Below the pieces are notes generated by a model. It had not been told where the DNA came from. It did no database searches and saw only the letters and a program-made list of their open reading frames with translations. A DNA stretch of 64,000 nt. Origin: Streptomyces minutiscleroticus (lineage in GTDB: Bacteria > Actinomycetota > Actinomycetes > Streptomycetales > Streptomycetaceae). Positions within the stretch are counted from its first letter, which is position 1, and the number at the start of each line of letters is the position of its first letter. A program made the position numbers and the translations under genes. Below, piece after piece: positions 16,671-25,166 of this stretch. Location of the stretch: NCBI RefSeq assembly GCF_014650875.1, contig NZ_BMVU01000013.1, forward strand, positions 62,001 through 126,000, written 5' to 3'.

Positions 16671-18101
16671 TCAGGAGACGACCCTCGCCACGAGGACGCA
16701 GGCGTCGTCCTCGCGGTGCGTCTCGTCGAACTCCTCCACGACCGTCCGTACGCAGTCCTGCGCGGTGCGCGCCTCGCCGAAGCGGGGGGCCAGGCCGAGG
16801 AGCCGGTCGGCCGCCGCCGCGCCGCCGCGCCGGGGGACGAGTCCGTCGGTGTGGAGGAGCAGCAGGTCGCCCGGTTCCAGCCTCACCTCGGCCTGCCCGT
16901 AGGCGGCGCCCGGGGTGGCACCGAGCAGCACGCCGTCCGGTGGCGTCAGGGCGTGCCCCGTCCCGTCGCGGAACAGCAGCGGGGCGGGGTGTCCCGCCTG
17001 TGCCCACACCAGCGTGCGGTCCTCGGGACGGTAGCGGCAGCACACCGCGCTGCCCAGGACCGGCTGGACCGTGCTGTCCAGCAGCTGGTTGAGCCGGCCG
17101 AGGAGCAGCGCGGGACCGGTGCCGCACATCGCCATGCCGCGCACCGCGCCGAGCAGCATCGCGGTACCGGAGGTCGCGGCGGCGCCGTGCCCGGTGAGGT
17201 CGCCCACGGACAGCAGGGCCTCGCCCTCCGGCAGTTCGAGGGCGTCGTACCAGTCGCCGCCGATCAGTGCGCCCGTCGCCGACGGCAGATAGCGGGCGGC
17301 CAGGTCCAGGGCGCGCGGACCCTGGCGCGGGAGCCGCAGGGAACCGCGCCACGGCGGCAGCACGGCCTCCTGCAGCTCGACCGCGAGCCGGTGCTCGGTC
17401 TGCGCGAAGTGCCGCTGGCGCTGCAGCGAGTCACGGGTCTCGCTGACGGTCCGCCGGCGGCGGCGCAGTTCGCTGACGTCCCGCAGCACCGCCCACATCG
17501 AGGCGGTGCCGCCGTCGGCGTCGAGCACGGGCTCGCCCATCATGTGCACGGTCCGCACGGTGCCGTCCGGGCGCACGATCCGGAACTCGCCGTCGATGGG
17601 CTTGGCGTCCACGAGGCAGTCCGTCACCATCGCGGTCAGCCGCGCGCGGTCCTCGTCGTGCACCGCGGCCGGCAGTTCGTCGAGGGTGAGCGGGGGAGTG
17701 GCCGGATCGCGGCCGAGGATCCGGTACAGCTCGTCCGACCAGTTCGCCTCGTCGGTCAGCAGGTTCCAGTCGGCGCTGCCGACGCGGCTGAGCAGGGAGC
17801 CGGGCCGGGGCGCGGGCGGCACGGCCCCGGCCATGGGGTCGGCCCGGGGGACGGGCGCGACGGGCGGCGGGCCCTCCCGGAGCTGCGCCAGGTGGGCGTC
17901 GAGGTCGTCGAGCTGGTGCACGGCCAGGTCGTACAGGGCGCGCTGCCAGCGGTCCTGCGGGTCCGATCCGGCGGCCGGCGCGTCGCGGCGCACGGCGTCC
18001 ACGTCGCCCCGCAGCCGGCGGGCCAGCGAGATCAACGCGTCGACCGCACCGTGCGGGGACGACCGGGCGGCCGGACGGTCCGCTGGGAGATGGGACGGCA
18101 T
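16671..18101 (-). CDS. PAS-domain SpoIIE/PP2C serine phosphatase
   Basis: The 476-residue cytosolic protein has three parts. An N-terminal helical region is followed by a PAS/PAC sensor (about residues 110-215: WNLLTDEANWSDELYRILG, GEFRIVRPDGTVR, RDVSELRRRR). A short coiled linker leads to a PP2C_2/SpoIIE phosphatase (about 240-476: GALIGGDWYDA, VGDLTGHGAAA, AQAGHPAPLLFRDG, LLLLHTDGLVPRR, REDDACVLVARV), with the Asp metal ligands intact. Such enzymes dephosphorylate STAS anti-sigma-antagonists to release sigma factors. ATG 18101 follows a GGAG. It is a single gene convergent with the NsdA-like gene. Confidence 0.92.
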   Translation of the reverse strand: MPSHLPADRPAARSSPHGAVDALISLARRLRGDVDAVRRDAPAAGSDPQDRWQRALYDLAVHQLDDLDAHLAQLREGPPPVAPVPRADPMAGAVPPAPRPGSLLSRVGSADWNLLTDEANWSDELYRILGRDPATPPLTLDELPAAVHDEDRARLTAMVTDCLVDAKPIDGEFRIVRPDGTVRTVHMMGEPVLDADGGTASMWAVLRDVSELRRRRRTVSETRDSLQRQRHFAQTEHRLAVELQEAVLPPWRGSLRLPRQGPRALDLAARYLPSATGALIGGDWYDALELPEGEALLSVGDLTGHGAAATSGTAMLLGAVRGMAMCGTGPALLLGRLNQLLDSTVQPVLGSAVCCRYRPEDRTLVWAQAGHPAPLLFRDGTGHALTPPDGVLLGATPGAAYGQAEVRLEPGDLLLLHTDGLVPRRGGAAAADRLLGLAPRFGEARTAQDCVRTVVEEFDETHREDDACVLVARVVS

Positions 18102-18367
18102 GACGTACTCCGATACGGGAACGATACGGCCGGCGGTGTACGGAGGGACCGGTTACGACTTTCGCACAGCCGGCGACGCGCTGTAAGGGATTCGGCGACA
18201 CCCGATACGGTGGTGCATCGGGCATATGCCCGAGTCTTGTCGAACCGGGTGCTCACGCCCAGGTCCGGGCCGTTCCGGCCGCCGGTCCCGAGGGGACGGC
18301 GGGCGCGGCGCCCGGTTCCCGCGGGCCCGAGGGGGCGCGTCGGGCGGGCGGGGAGCGGGGGCGCGCG

Positions 18368-19381
18368 TCAGGCGAACAGGGGCGGGCGCGGGGCCAGTTC
18401 CACGGTGGTGCGGGCGCCGGTCCGCTGGGAGCGGACGCCCGCCTCGGCGGTGGCGGACGCGGCGTAGCCGTCCCAGGTGCCGGGTCCGGTGACCTCTCCC
18501 CGCCGGGTGGCGTCCACCCACTCCTGGACCTCGCGGTCGTAGGCGCCGGCGAACCGCACGAGGTAGTCCTGCGGCACCTCCTCGCTCGCGGCGCCCGACG
18601 TGGTCACGACCATGGCGCGGTCCTCGCCGATACGGGCGCTGCCCGCCTCGCACACGGCCTCGCACCGCACCTGGTAGCCGAAGCCGGAGTTGACGAGGAT
18701 CTCCACGTCGACGAGGACGCCCTCCTCGGTCTCCAGCAGCACGAACTGTGGGTCGAGCAGTCCCTCGGGGGCCCGCGCCGTCGAGCGCGGGCGCAGCACG
18801 GTCACCGCGGCCGGCTCCTGGCCCAGCAGCCAGCGCGCCGCGTCGATCTCGTGCGACACCGAGCTGTCGACCAGCATCGCCGAGGTGAAGCCGGGCGGGG
18901 AGGAGACGTTGCGGTGCGTGCAGTGCAGCATCAGCGGGCGTCCCAGGCGGCCCGAGTCGAGCAGGGCCTTGAGCCGCCGGTACTCGGTGTCGTACCGGCG
19001 CATGAAGCCGATCTGCGCCAGCCGCCGCCCGAGCCGCGCCTCCGCCTCGACCACCCGCAGCGCCCCCGCCGCGTCGGGCACCATCGGTTTCTCGCACAGC
19101 ACCGGCAGCCCGCGCGCGAAGGCCGCGAGGAGCGCCTCCTCGTGGGCCGGGCCGGGCGAGGCGATCAGGACCGCCGCCACGCCCGGCGCGTCGAGCGCGG
19201 CCTCCGCCTCGGTGTGCACCGACACCCCGTCGATGCCGGCCGCGGCCTCTTCGGCCCGGTCGCGGTCCGGGTCGCCGACCGCCGCCACCCGGGCGCCGCT
19301 CACCACGCGGTCGAGCCGCCGTATGTGGTCGGCCCCCATGCGGCCCGCGCCCAGGACCGCCACTCCCAGTGGTTCGCTCAC
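18368..19381 (-). CDS. Gfo/Idh/MocA-family NAD(P)-dependent oxidoreductase
   Basis: The 337-residue enzyme starts at GTG 19381, after AGGAGCCCGGAGAAC. The N-terminal Rossmann motif is VAVLGAGRMGADHIRRL, the NAD-binding CEKPM motif is in VLCEKPMVPDA, and the C-terminal substrate domain holds HEIDAARWLLG with the catalytic His/Asp. It most resembles inositol 2-dehydrogenase-like members acting on sugars or inositols. No iol genes or transporter accompany it, so the substrate is open. A 398-bp gap separates it from divergent asnB. Confidence 0.9.
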   Translation of the reverse strand: MSEPLGVAVLGAGRMGADHIRRLDRVVSGARVAAVGDPDRDRAEEAAAGIDGVSVHTEAEAALDAPGVAAVLIASPGPAHEEALLAAFARGLPVLCEKPMVPDAAGALRVVEAEARLGRRLAQIGFMRRYDTEYRRLKALLDSGRLGRPLMLHCTHRNVSSPPGFTSAMLVDSSVSHEIDAARWLLGQEPAAVTVLRPRSTARAPEGLLDPQFVLLETEEGVLVDVEILVNSGFGYQVRCEAVCEAGSARIGEDRAMVVTTSGAASEEVPQDYLVRFAGAYDREVQEWVDATRRGEVTGPGTWDGYAASATAEAGVRSQRTGARTTVELAPRPPLFA

Positions 19382-19779
19382 GTTCTCCGGGCTCCTCTCG
19401 CCTCGTCCCCCCGGTTCGGCCGTGCGATGCGCGGGTGATCAGCGTTTCACGTGGGTCAAGGGTGCCCGGAGCCGTACGCGTCCGGCCCGCCCCGACGAAA
19501 GTTGGGACGCCGTTGATCAAGTCTTTGCCCGTGGCCGATTCCCGCCGGTCAGAGCCTGGTGACGCCGGGTTCCGACGGCCGTGCCCCCCTTCCGGGCGGC
19601 CGAAAAGAGGGGGTGCGGAGCGATGCGCATGTTACGGGCACGTTGACTGCGGGGCCCGTGTGCCACACCCTCGAAATGTAGGTGCCCAATACAACTGATT
19701 TGCCGTCGAGAACGGGTGTGTCTGCAGAAATCACAGGTGGACGCGTTGCTCGATGTCGGCAGGATGCAGGAGGTAACAC
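19382..19779. other. 398-bp divergent intergenic region (Gfo/Idh - asnB)
   Basis: No credible gene. The part nearest asnB, roughly 19660-19770, is clearly less GC-rich than its surroundings and probably carries the asnB promoter; I cannot assign -35/-10 boxes with confidence. asnB has a strong AGGAGGT Shine-Dalgarno six bases before its ATG. Confidence 0.6.
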
Positions 19780-21621
19780 ATGTGTGGCATTGCCGGCTGG
19801 GTCTCCTTCGACCGTGACCTGCGCACCGAGGGCGGGACATTGGATGCGATGACGGAGACGATGGCCTGCCGGGGCCCGGACGACCGCGGCACCTGGACGG
19901 ACCGCTCCGTGGGCCTCGGGCACCGCAGGCTCGCCATCATCGACCTGCCCGGCGGACGCCAGCCGATGACGGTGGAGACGCCGCAGGGCACGGTCGCCAT
20001 GGTCTACTCCGGCGAGACGTACAACTTCACCGAACTCCGCGGCGAGCTGGCCGGGCGCGGTCACCGCTTCACCACCGACTCCGACACCGAGGTGGTCCTG
20101 CGCGGCTACCTCGAATGGGGCGAGGCCGTCGCCGAACGCCTCAACGGCATGTACGCGTTCGCGATCTGGGACGGCCGGCACGACAAGCTCGTGATGATCC
20201 GCGACCGCATGGGCATCAAGCCCTTCTACTGGTTCCCCACCGCCGACGGCGCCCTCTTCGGCTCCGAGCCCAAGGCGATCCTGGCCAACCCCCTCGCCCC
20301 CGCCCGGGTCCGCCTCGACGGCTTCCGCGAGCTGTTCACCATGGTCAAGACGCCCGGCCACGCCGTGTGGGACGGCATGCGCGAGGTGGAGCCCGGCACG
20401 GTCGTCACCGTCGACCGCACCGGCCACCGCCGCCACGTCTACTGGGAGCTCCAGACCCGTCCGCACACCGACGACCGGGACACCAGCATCGCCACCGTCC
20501 GCTCGCTGCTCGACGACATCGTGCGCCGCCAGCTCGTCGCCGACGTGCCGCGCTGCACCCTGCTCTCCGGCGGCCTCGACTCCTCCGCGATGACCGCCCT
20601 GGCCGCCCGGCAGCTCGCCGAGCACGGCGAGAAGGTCCGCAGCTTCGCCGTCGACTTCGTCGGCCAGGCCGACAACTTCGTCGCCGACGAGCTGCGCGGC
20701 ACCCCGGACACCCCGTTCGTGCACGACGTCGCCCGCGTCTGTGGCACCGACCACCAGGACATCGTCCTGGACTCCCACGCCCTGGCCGACCCCGAGGTGC
20801 GTGCCCGCGTCGTCCGCGCCCGCGACCTGCCCATGGGACTCGGCGACATGGACGCCTCGCTGTACCTGCTCTTCAAGGCGATCCGCGAGCACTCCACGGT
20901 CGCGCTGTCGGGCGAGTCGGCCGACGAGGTCTTCGGCGGCTACCTGCAGTTCTTCGACGAGGAGGCGCGCCGCGCCGACGCCTTCCCCTGGCTGGTGCAG
21001 TTCAGCCGGCACTTCGGCGACGACGCGGACGTCCTGCGCCCCGACCTCACCGCGGCCCTGGACCTGCCGTCGTACGTCGGCGACAGCTACCGCGACGCCG
21101 TCTCCGGCATCCGGCGCCTGGACGGCGAGAGCGACTTCGAGTACCGGATGCGGCGGATCTGCCACCTGCACCTCACCCGGTTCGTGCGCATCCTGCTCGA
21201 CCGCAAGGACCGGGCGAGCATGGCGGTCGGCCTGGAGGTGCGGGTGCCGTTCTGCGACCACCGGCTCGTCGAGTACGTCTACAACACCCCCTGGGCGCTG
21301 AAGTCGTTCGACGGCCGGGAGAAGAGCCTGCTGCGGGAGGCGACCGCGGACGTCCTGCCGAAGTCCGTGTACGACCGGGTCAAGAGCCCCTACCCGTCCA
21401 CACAGGACCCCAAGTACGCGGTCGCGCTCCAGGACCACGCCAAGGACCTGCTGGCCCGGCCCTCCCACCCGGTCTTCGACCTCGTCGACCGCGAGCGGCT
21501 GCACCGGGCGGCCCACCGCGACGTCCCGCAGATCACGCAGGCGTCGCGGCGCGGCCTGGAGCGGGCCCTGGACCTGGCGCTGTGGCTGGACCTGTACTCC
21601 CCGGAGCTGGTCCTGTCCTGA
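19780..21621 (+). CDS. asnB: Asparagine synthase (glutamine-hydrolysing)
   Basis: The 613-residue AsnB makes L-asparagine from aspartate, ATP and glutamine. The N-terminus MCGIAGWVSFDRD exposes Cys2, the class II glutaminase nucleophile; RLAIIDL and SGETYNFTELR are glutaminase pocket motifs. The synthetase domain has the PP-loop LLSGGLDSSAM near residue 265 and SGESADEVFGGY, LDRKDRASMAVGLEVRVPF, as in canonical AsnB. Length fits the actinobacterial long form. ATG 19780 is preceded by CAGGAGGT. It abuts the convergent secreted-protein gene (7 bp between stops). A role in a natural-product pathway is not indicated by neighbours. Confidence 0.95.
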   Translation: MCGIAGWVSFDRDLRTEGGTLDAMTETMACRGPDDRGTWTDRSVGLGHRRLAIIDLPGGRQPMTVETPQGTVAMVYSGETYNFTELRGELAGRGHRFTTDSDTEVVLRGYLEWGEAVAERLNGMYAFAIWDGRHDKLVMIRDRMGIKPFYWFPTADGALFGSEPKAILANPLAPARVRLDGFRELFTMVKTPGHAVWDGMREVEPGTVVTVDRTGHRRHVYWELQTRPHTDDRDTSIATVRSLLDDIVRRQLVADVPRCTLLSGGLDSSAMTALAARQLAEHGEKVRSFAVDFVGQADNFVADELRGTPDTPFVHDVARVCGTDHQDIVLDSHALADPEVRARVVRARDLPMGLGDMDASLYLLFKAIREHSTVALSGESADEVFGGYLQFFDEEARRADAFPWLVQFSRHFGDDADVLRPDLTAALDLPSYVGDSYRDAVSGIRRLDGESDFEYRMRRICHLHLTRFVRILLDRKDRASMAVGLEVRVPFCDHRLVEYVYNTPWALKSFDGREKSLLREATADVLPKSVYDRVKSPYPSTQDPKYAVALQDHAKDLLARPSHPVFDLVDRERLHRAAHRDVPQITQASRRGLERALDLALWLDLYSPELVLS

Positions 21622-21628
21622 CGGTGCG

Positions 21629-22189
21629 TCAGGCCGTGGGCGCGTTCTTCAGCGCCTCGTCGGCGGCGGCCGCGGACGGCTGCCACCACGTCGTCACCGG
21701 CTCCCAGACGACGATCGCGGCACCGGCGCCGATCTCGCGCGCGGTGAAGGTCCGGCCGCGGTGCGCGGGGTCGGCGGCGACGGTCAGCGTGTCCACCCGG
21801 CGGGCCTGCGGGTCCGCCGGGTCGGCGACCGTGCGTACGGCCGCGTACGCCGTGCCGCCCGCGCCGATCCGGTACGGGCCGCTCGTGCCGGCCGGCACCG
21901 GCAGGGCCGCCCCGTCGAGGTCCCCGAAGGTCACCGTCGGGACGCGGTCGACGGCGCAGGCGCGCGGGCTGCGGTTGGTCACGTCGATCCGCACCACCCC
22001 GGCCCTGTCGGCCGCCGCGGCGCGCACCGCGAGCGCCTTCTCCGGGCAAGGGGCGGGGCCCGGCGCGGTGACCCCGCCGCCGGGCGCGGCGGAGCCCTGC
22101 GGGGCCGCGAGGAGCAGCACGGCGGCCGCGGCGGGCAGGACCGAGAGGGCGGCGGCGGTGCGGATGGAGCGGACGGAGCGAGTGCGCAT
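21629..22189 (-). CDS. Secreted DUF4232-like small protein
   Basis: A 186-residue exported protein. ATG 22189 is followed by a Sec signal (RTAAALSVLPAAAAVLLLAAPQGSAA) and a mature domain of about 150 residues with beta-sandwich character. Motifs are CPEKALAVRAAAADRAGVVRIDVTNRSPRACAVDRVPTV (Cys pair), TFGDLD, and a distal V-W-PVTTWWQP. The pattern matches streptomycete DUF4232-type secreted proteins of unknown role. GGAGACC lies 6 bp before the start. No lipobox cysteine is seen, so secretion rather than lipidation is expected. Confidence 0.7.
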   Translation of the reverse strand: MRTRSVRSIRTAAALSVLPAAAAVLLLAAPQGSAAPGGGVTAPGPAPCPEKALAVRAAAADRAGVVRIDVTNRSPRACAVDRVPTVTFGDLDGAALPVPAGTSGPYRIGAGGTAYAAVRTVADPADPQARRVDTLTVAADPAHRGRTFTAREIGAGAAIVVWEPVTTWWQPSAAAADEALKNAPTA

Positions 22190-22520
22190 CGGAGAGGTCT
22201 CCAGTTCCGTACGGGTGCGGTGTGTGCGGCGCGCCCACGGCGGCGCCCACTCGGTGGGACGGCCCGGACGAACCGGAGGTTGTACCGGAATCACTCACGT
22301 TCTCCGCATGTCCCGCCGGACGGCGCGGCGCGGGGGCGCGCGGGCCCTCCCGGCCGGCGCCGGGTCCCGGGCGGCTCGGCGGGCGCCCTCGACCGGACGG
22401 CCGCTCCGGGGAAGGGGAGCCGCTGCTGTGCCGGCGCGGTGGCGCCGTCATCGGCGCCGGGGGCGTCCGGTCCCGATGGGGCCCACGGCCCGGCGGACGC
22501 CCCGGATCCGGTGGGTCCTT

Positions 22521-22576
22521 CGGCCGGTCCGCGCCCCGGGCCGCCCGGGCGGCCGGCCCGGGGCGCGGACCGGCCG
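22521..22576 (-). terminator. Very strong 23-bp-stem hairpin terminator
   Basis: A perfect 23-bp inverted repeat, 22521-22543 with 22554-22576 and a 10-nt loop, ends 8 bp downstream of the stop of the minus-strand cyclic-nucleotide-binding gene. The rest of the 395-bp gap (22190-22584) holds no gene that I can support. Confidence 0.8.
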
Positions 22577-22584
22577 GCGCGGGC

Positions 22585-23049
22585 TCAGCCGTGGTCGGGG
22601 CGGCCGCCGCCGTACGGGGCGTACAGGTCGAGCAGCCGGGCCCGGGCCGACTGCAGCCGGTGCGCGAGCACGTGGCCGGCCCAGCCGGCGACGGCCGCGC
22701 CCAGCACGGGGTCGGCCTCGCCCATCGCCCGGACCGCCGCGTCGAACTCGTACGCGCGCACCGGGCTCGTGGCCTCCGCGCCCATGCGCCGAACGTGCGG
22801 CGTGATCAGCCAGGACCAGCCGACCAGGGCGTTGTGCCCGAGGGTCTCGATCACCGCGGCCCCGCGGCCCGGCACCCGCATGTCGAGGTCGACCGTCCCG
22901 GTACGGACGATCCGGAACCGGTCCGCGCGCCCGCCCTCCTCGAAGAGGCGCGTCCCCAGAGGGAACGCCGCCTCCCGGGCGACGCGCATGAGCCGTTCCC
23001 GGTACGGGGCGGGCAGTACCCGCGGTGCGGCCGACGCCGAGGTGCTCAT
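22585..23049 (-). CDS. Cyclic-nucleotide-binding (Crp-fold) protein without HTH
   Basis: A 154-residue protein consisting of a single cNMP-binding beta-roll: LFEEGGRADRFRIVRTGTVDLD, then PGRGAAVIETLGHNALVGWSWLITPH, and a C-terminal helix. The usual FGE-ALL phosphate-binding cassette is replaced by LGHNALVGWSWL, so cyclic-nucleotide binding is doubtful. There is no winged-helix DNA-binding domain, unlike Crp/Fnr regulators. ATG 23049 follows AGGGGAC. Such stand-alone domains often act as allosteric sensors of a partner; none is adjacent. Confidence 0.85.
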   Translation of the reverse strand: MSTSASAAPRVLPAPYRERLMRVAREAAFPLGTRLFEEGGRADRFRIVRTGTVDLDMRVPGRGAAVIETLGHNALVGWSWLITPHVRRMGAEATSPVRAYEFDAAVRAMGEADPVLGAAVAGWAGHVLAHRLQSARARLLDLYAPYGGGRPDHG

Positions 23050-23155
23050 GTCCCCTGCCTCTCGCCGGAAGTTCGCCCTCCCGCACTGGCCGCGCGCCTC
23101 GTCCGGGACCATGGGCCGCCCGGCCCCGGGAGCGGGCCGTACGTCCTGGGACCCC

Positions 23156-24901
23156 TCACTCCGCCGGGCCGCACGAGCTCCCGTCGGGCGGCAGCGAGCC
23201 GTACAGCAGGAAGTCGTCGACCTTGCGGTGCACGCACTCCGACGAGGCGTAACCGGTGTGGCCCTCACCGCGGTTGTCGAGCACCACGGCCGAGGGGCCG
23301 AGCCGCCCGGCGGTCTCCACCGTCCAGCGGTACGGGGTCGCCGGGTCGCCGCGGGTGCCCACCAGCAGCATCCTCGCGGAGTCGACGTCGCGCACCCGCT
23401 CGCGGATGTAGTCGGTCCCCGCGGGGCGGCCGTAGCACATCAGCACCTGGGCGAGCCGGTACCGGCCGAAGACCGGCGACGCCTCCTCGTACTCGGCGCG
23501 CAGCCGGCCGAGGTCGCGCACGATCCGGTCGGCCGAGGGGCGGTCCGGGTCGTCGGCGCAGTTGACGGCCATGAGCGCGGCCGGGAGGTTGTCGTAGGGC
23601 ACGTCCTCCTGGGCGACGACGCCGCCGTCCGCCGGCGCGTCCCCGGCCGCCGCGGACACCGGGCCGGCGGGTGGGACGAGGGACGCGCCGGCGGACGGGG
23701 CCGCGGGCTCGCCGGCCGGCGTGACCCGAGGGGTGTCCGTCCCGCCGCGGACGGCCGGCACGAAGGCCCCGGCGGCCCCGCCGCGCACGGGTGGGACGAA
23801 CGGCACGCCCACCCCGCCGGCGGTGAAGCCCATGACCGCCCGGGGGTCGCCGTCCTCCACCAGCGCGGCCAGCGCCCGCGACAGCGACGGCCACAGCTCC
23901 TTGCTGTAGAGCGCCTGCCCGATGGCGCCCACGAGGTCCTGGCCGGAGAGGTCGTCGCCGAAGCCGGTGGGCACGGGGGCGTCGTCGAGCGAGCGGACCA
24001 GCTCCTGGACGTACTCCCGCGCGGTCCGCGTGTCCTGCCCGAACGCGCAGGCCACGTCCTCGGTGCACCACTTGAGGAAGTCGTCGAGCGCGGTCTGCTG
24101 GCCCTGGGCGGCGGCCCTGCCCTGCTCGGCCAGGGAGTCGGTGAGGGTGTCGACGCCGTCGAGCGCGAACCGGCCGACCCTCCGCGGGAACCGGGCGGCG
24201 TAGACCGCGCCGAGCCGGGTGCCGTAGGAGAAGCCGAGGTAGTTGAGCCTGGCGTCGCCGAGGGCCTGGCGCATCACGTCCAGATCGCGCGCGGCGTCCA
24301 CCGTGCCGATGCGGGACAGGAGGGGGCCGGAGCGCCGCGCGCACGCGTCCGCCGCCCCGCGCAGCTCCTCCAGCGCCGCGCGCGGGTCGGCCGCCCGCGC
24401 GCCGGAGTCCGCGGCCTCCAGCGCGCGGGCGGTGCTCCCGCCGCAGGTGACCGGCGAGGTCGTGCCGACGCCGCGCGGGTCGAACGTCACCACGTCGTAG
24501 CCCTCCGTCAGCCCCATGAAGTCGTCGCCGGCCGCCGCGAGCTGCAGGATGCCGGGGCCGCCCGGGCCGCCGAAGTTCAGCACCACGGAGCCGCGCGACG
24601 GTCCGGTCGCCCGGTAGCGGGCGAGGGCCACGTCGAGGGTCGGGCCGTCCGGCCGCGCGTAGTCGACCGGCACCGTCACCCTGCCGCACTGCAGGTCGGC
24701 GGGTATCGCCGGGTCGGGACAGGCCGACCAGCGGACCTGCTGGCGGTAGAAGCGGGACAGGCCGTCCCGGTCGGACAGGCCGTCCCGGTCGGACGGGCCG
24801 TCCTGGCCGGCGGCCGCGGCCACCGGCGGGAGCACGGCGCCGACCAGGGCCAGCGTCGTCGCGGCGCAGGCCAGGGCACGGCCTCTGGACGTGGACAGCA
24901 T
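23156..24901 (-). CDS. Secreted alpha/beta-hydrolase, tripeptidyl-aminopeptidase (TAP) family
   Basis: The 581-residue protein starts at ATG 24901 after GGAGG and has a Sec signal (ALACAATTLALVGAVLPPVAAAAG). The fold matches Streptomyces SlpD/Tap peptidases: VVLNFGGPGGPG oxyanion region, DVVTFDPRGVGTTSPVTC, nucleophile elbow LGFSYGTRLG, and a C-terminal TAP-like domain with RGDPATPYRW (Asp) and GEGHTGY (His). It should trim N-terminal tripeptides or dipeptides from extracellular proteins. Unusually, about 60 Pro/Ala/Gly-rich residues interrupt the lid region (around 23630-23830), including FVPPVRGG and FVPAVRGG near-repeats, and the mature N-terminus has a duplicated SDRDGL. Confidence 0.9.
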   Translation of the reverse strand: MLSTSRGRALACAATTLALVGAVLPPVAAAAGQDGPSDRDGLSDRDGLSRFYRQQVRWSACPDPAIPADLQCGRVTVPVDYARPDGPTLDVALARYRATGPSRGSVVLNFGGPGGPGILQLAAAGDDFMGLTEGYDVVTFDPRGVGTTSPVTCGGSTARALEAADSGARAADPRAALEELRGAADACARRSGPLLSRIGTVDAARDLDVMRQALGDARLNYLGFSYGTRLGAVYAARFPRRVGRFALDGVDTLTDSLAEQGRAAAQGQQTALDDFLKWCTEDVACAFGQDTRTAREYVQELVRSLDDAPVPTGFGDDLSGQDLVGAIGQALYSKELWPSLSRALAALVEDGDPRAVMGFTAGGVGVPFVPPVRGGAAGAFVPAVRGGTDTPRVTPAGEPAAPSAGASLVPPAGPVSAAAGDAPADGGVVAQEDVPYDNLPAALMAVNCADDPDRPSADRIVRDLGRLRAEYEEASPVFGRYRLAQVLMCYGRPAGTDYIRERVRDVDSARMLLVGTRGDPATPYRWTVETAGRLGPSAVVLDNRGEGHTGYASSECVHRKVDDFLLYGSLPPDGSSCGPAE

Positions 24902-25110
24902 CGACAGCCTCCAGGAACGCCCGGCCCGGTCCGGCCGGGGGACGCCCCCTCGCTCACGATAGGCGGCCGCCCCGCACCCCGCCTCCGGACGGGCGCGGCG
25001 GCCGGCCGTGCCGTACCCTGCCCGCCCGCGCCGCGTTGATAAGAGGGCGGGCCCTTGGGAGGATGCGCTCGTCCCGCGCGTCCCGGCTCCCGACGACGGA
25101 TCCCGAACGA

Positions 25111-25140
25111 ATCGAACCGAATCGAACCGGATCGGACCGA
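25111..25140 (+). repeat. Three 10-bp tandem repeats upstream of the GNAT gene
   Basis: ATCGAACCGA, ATCGAACCGG and ATCGGACCGA follow in tandem, flanked by degenerate half copies. They end 27 bp before the ATG of the acetyltransferase, at promoter or leader position. They could be an operator or a slippage-prone leader. Confidence 0.65.
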
Positions 25141-25166
25141 ACCGGCCGACAGAGGAGAGCGCGATC

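Noticed and set aside
4357..22189. A natural-product gene cluster suggested by acyl-CoA synthetase, flavoprotein, APH kinase and asnB
   Set aside because: No PKS, NRPS, terpene synthase, RiPP or other core biosynthetic enzyme, and the genes are scattered among regulators and housekeeping genes on both strands.
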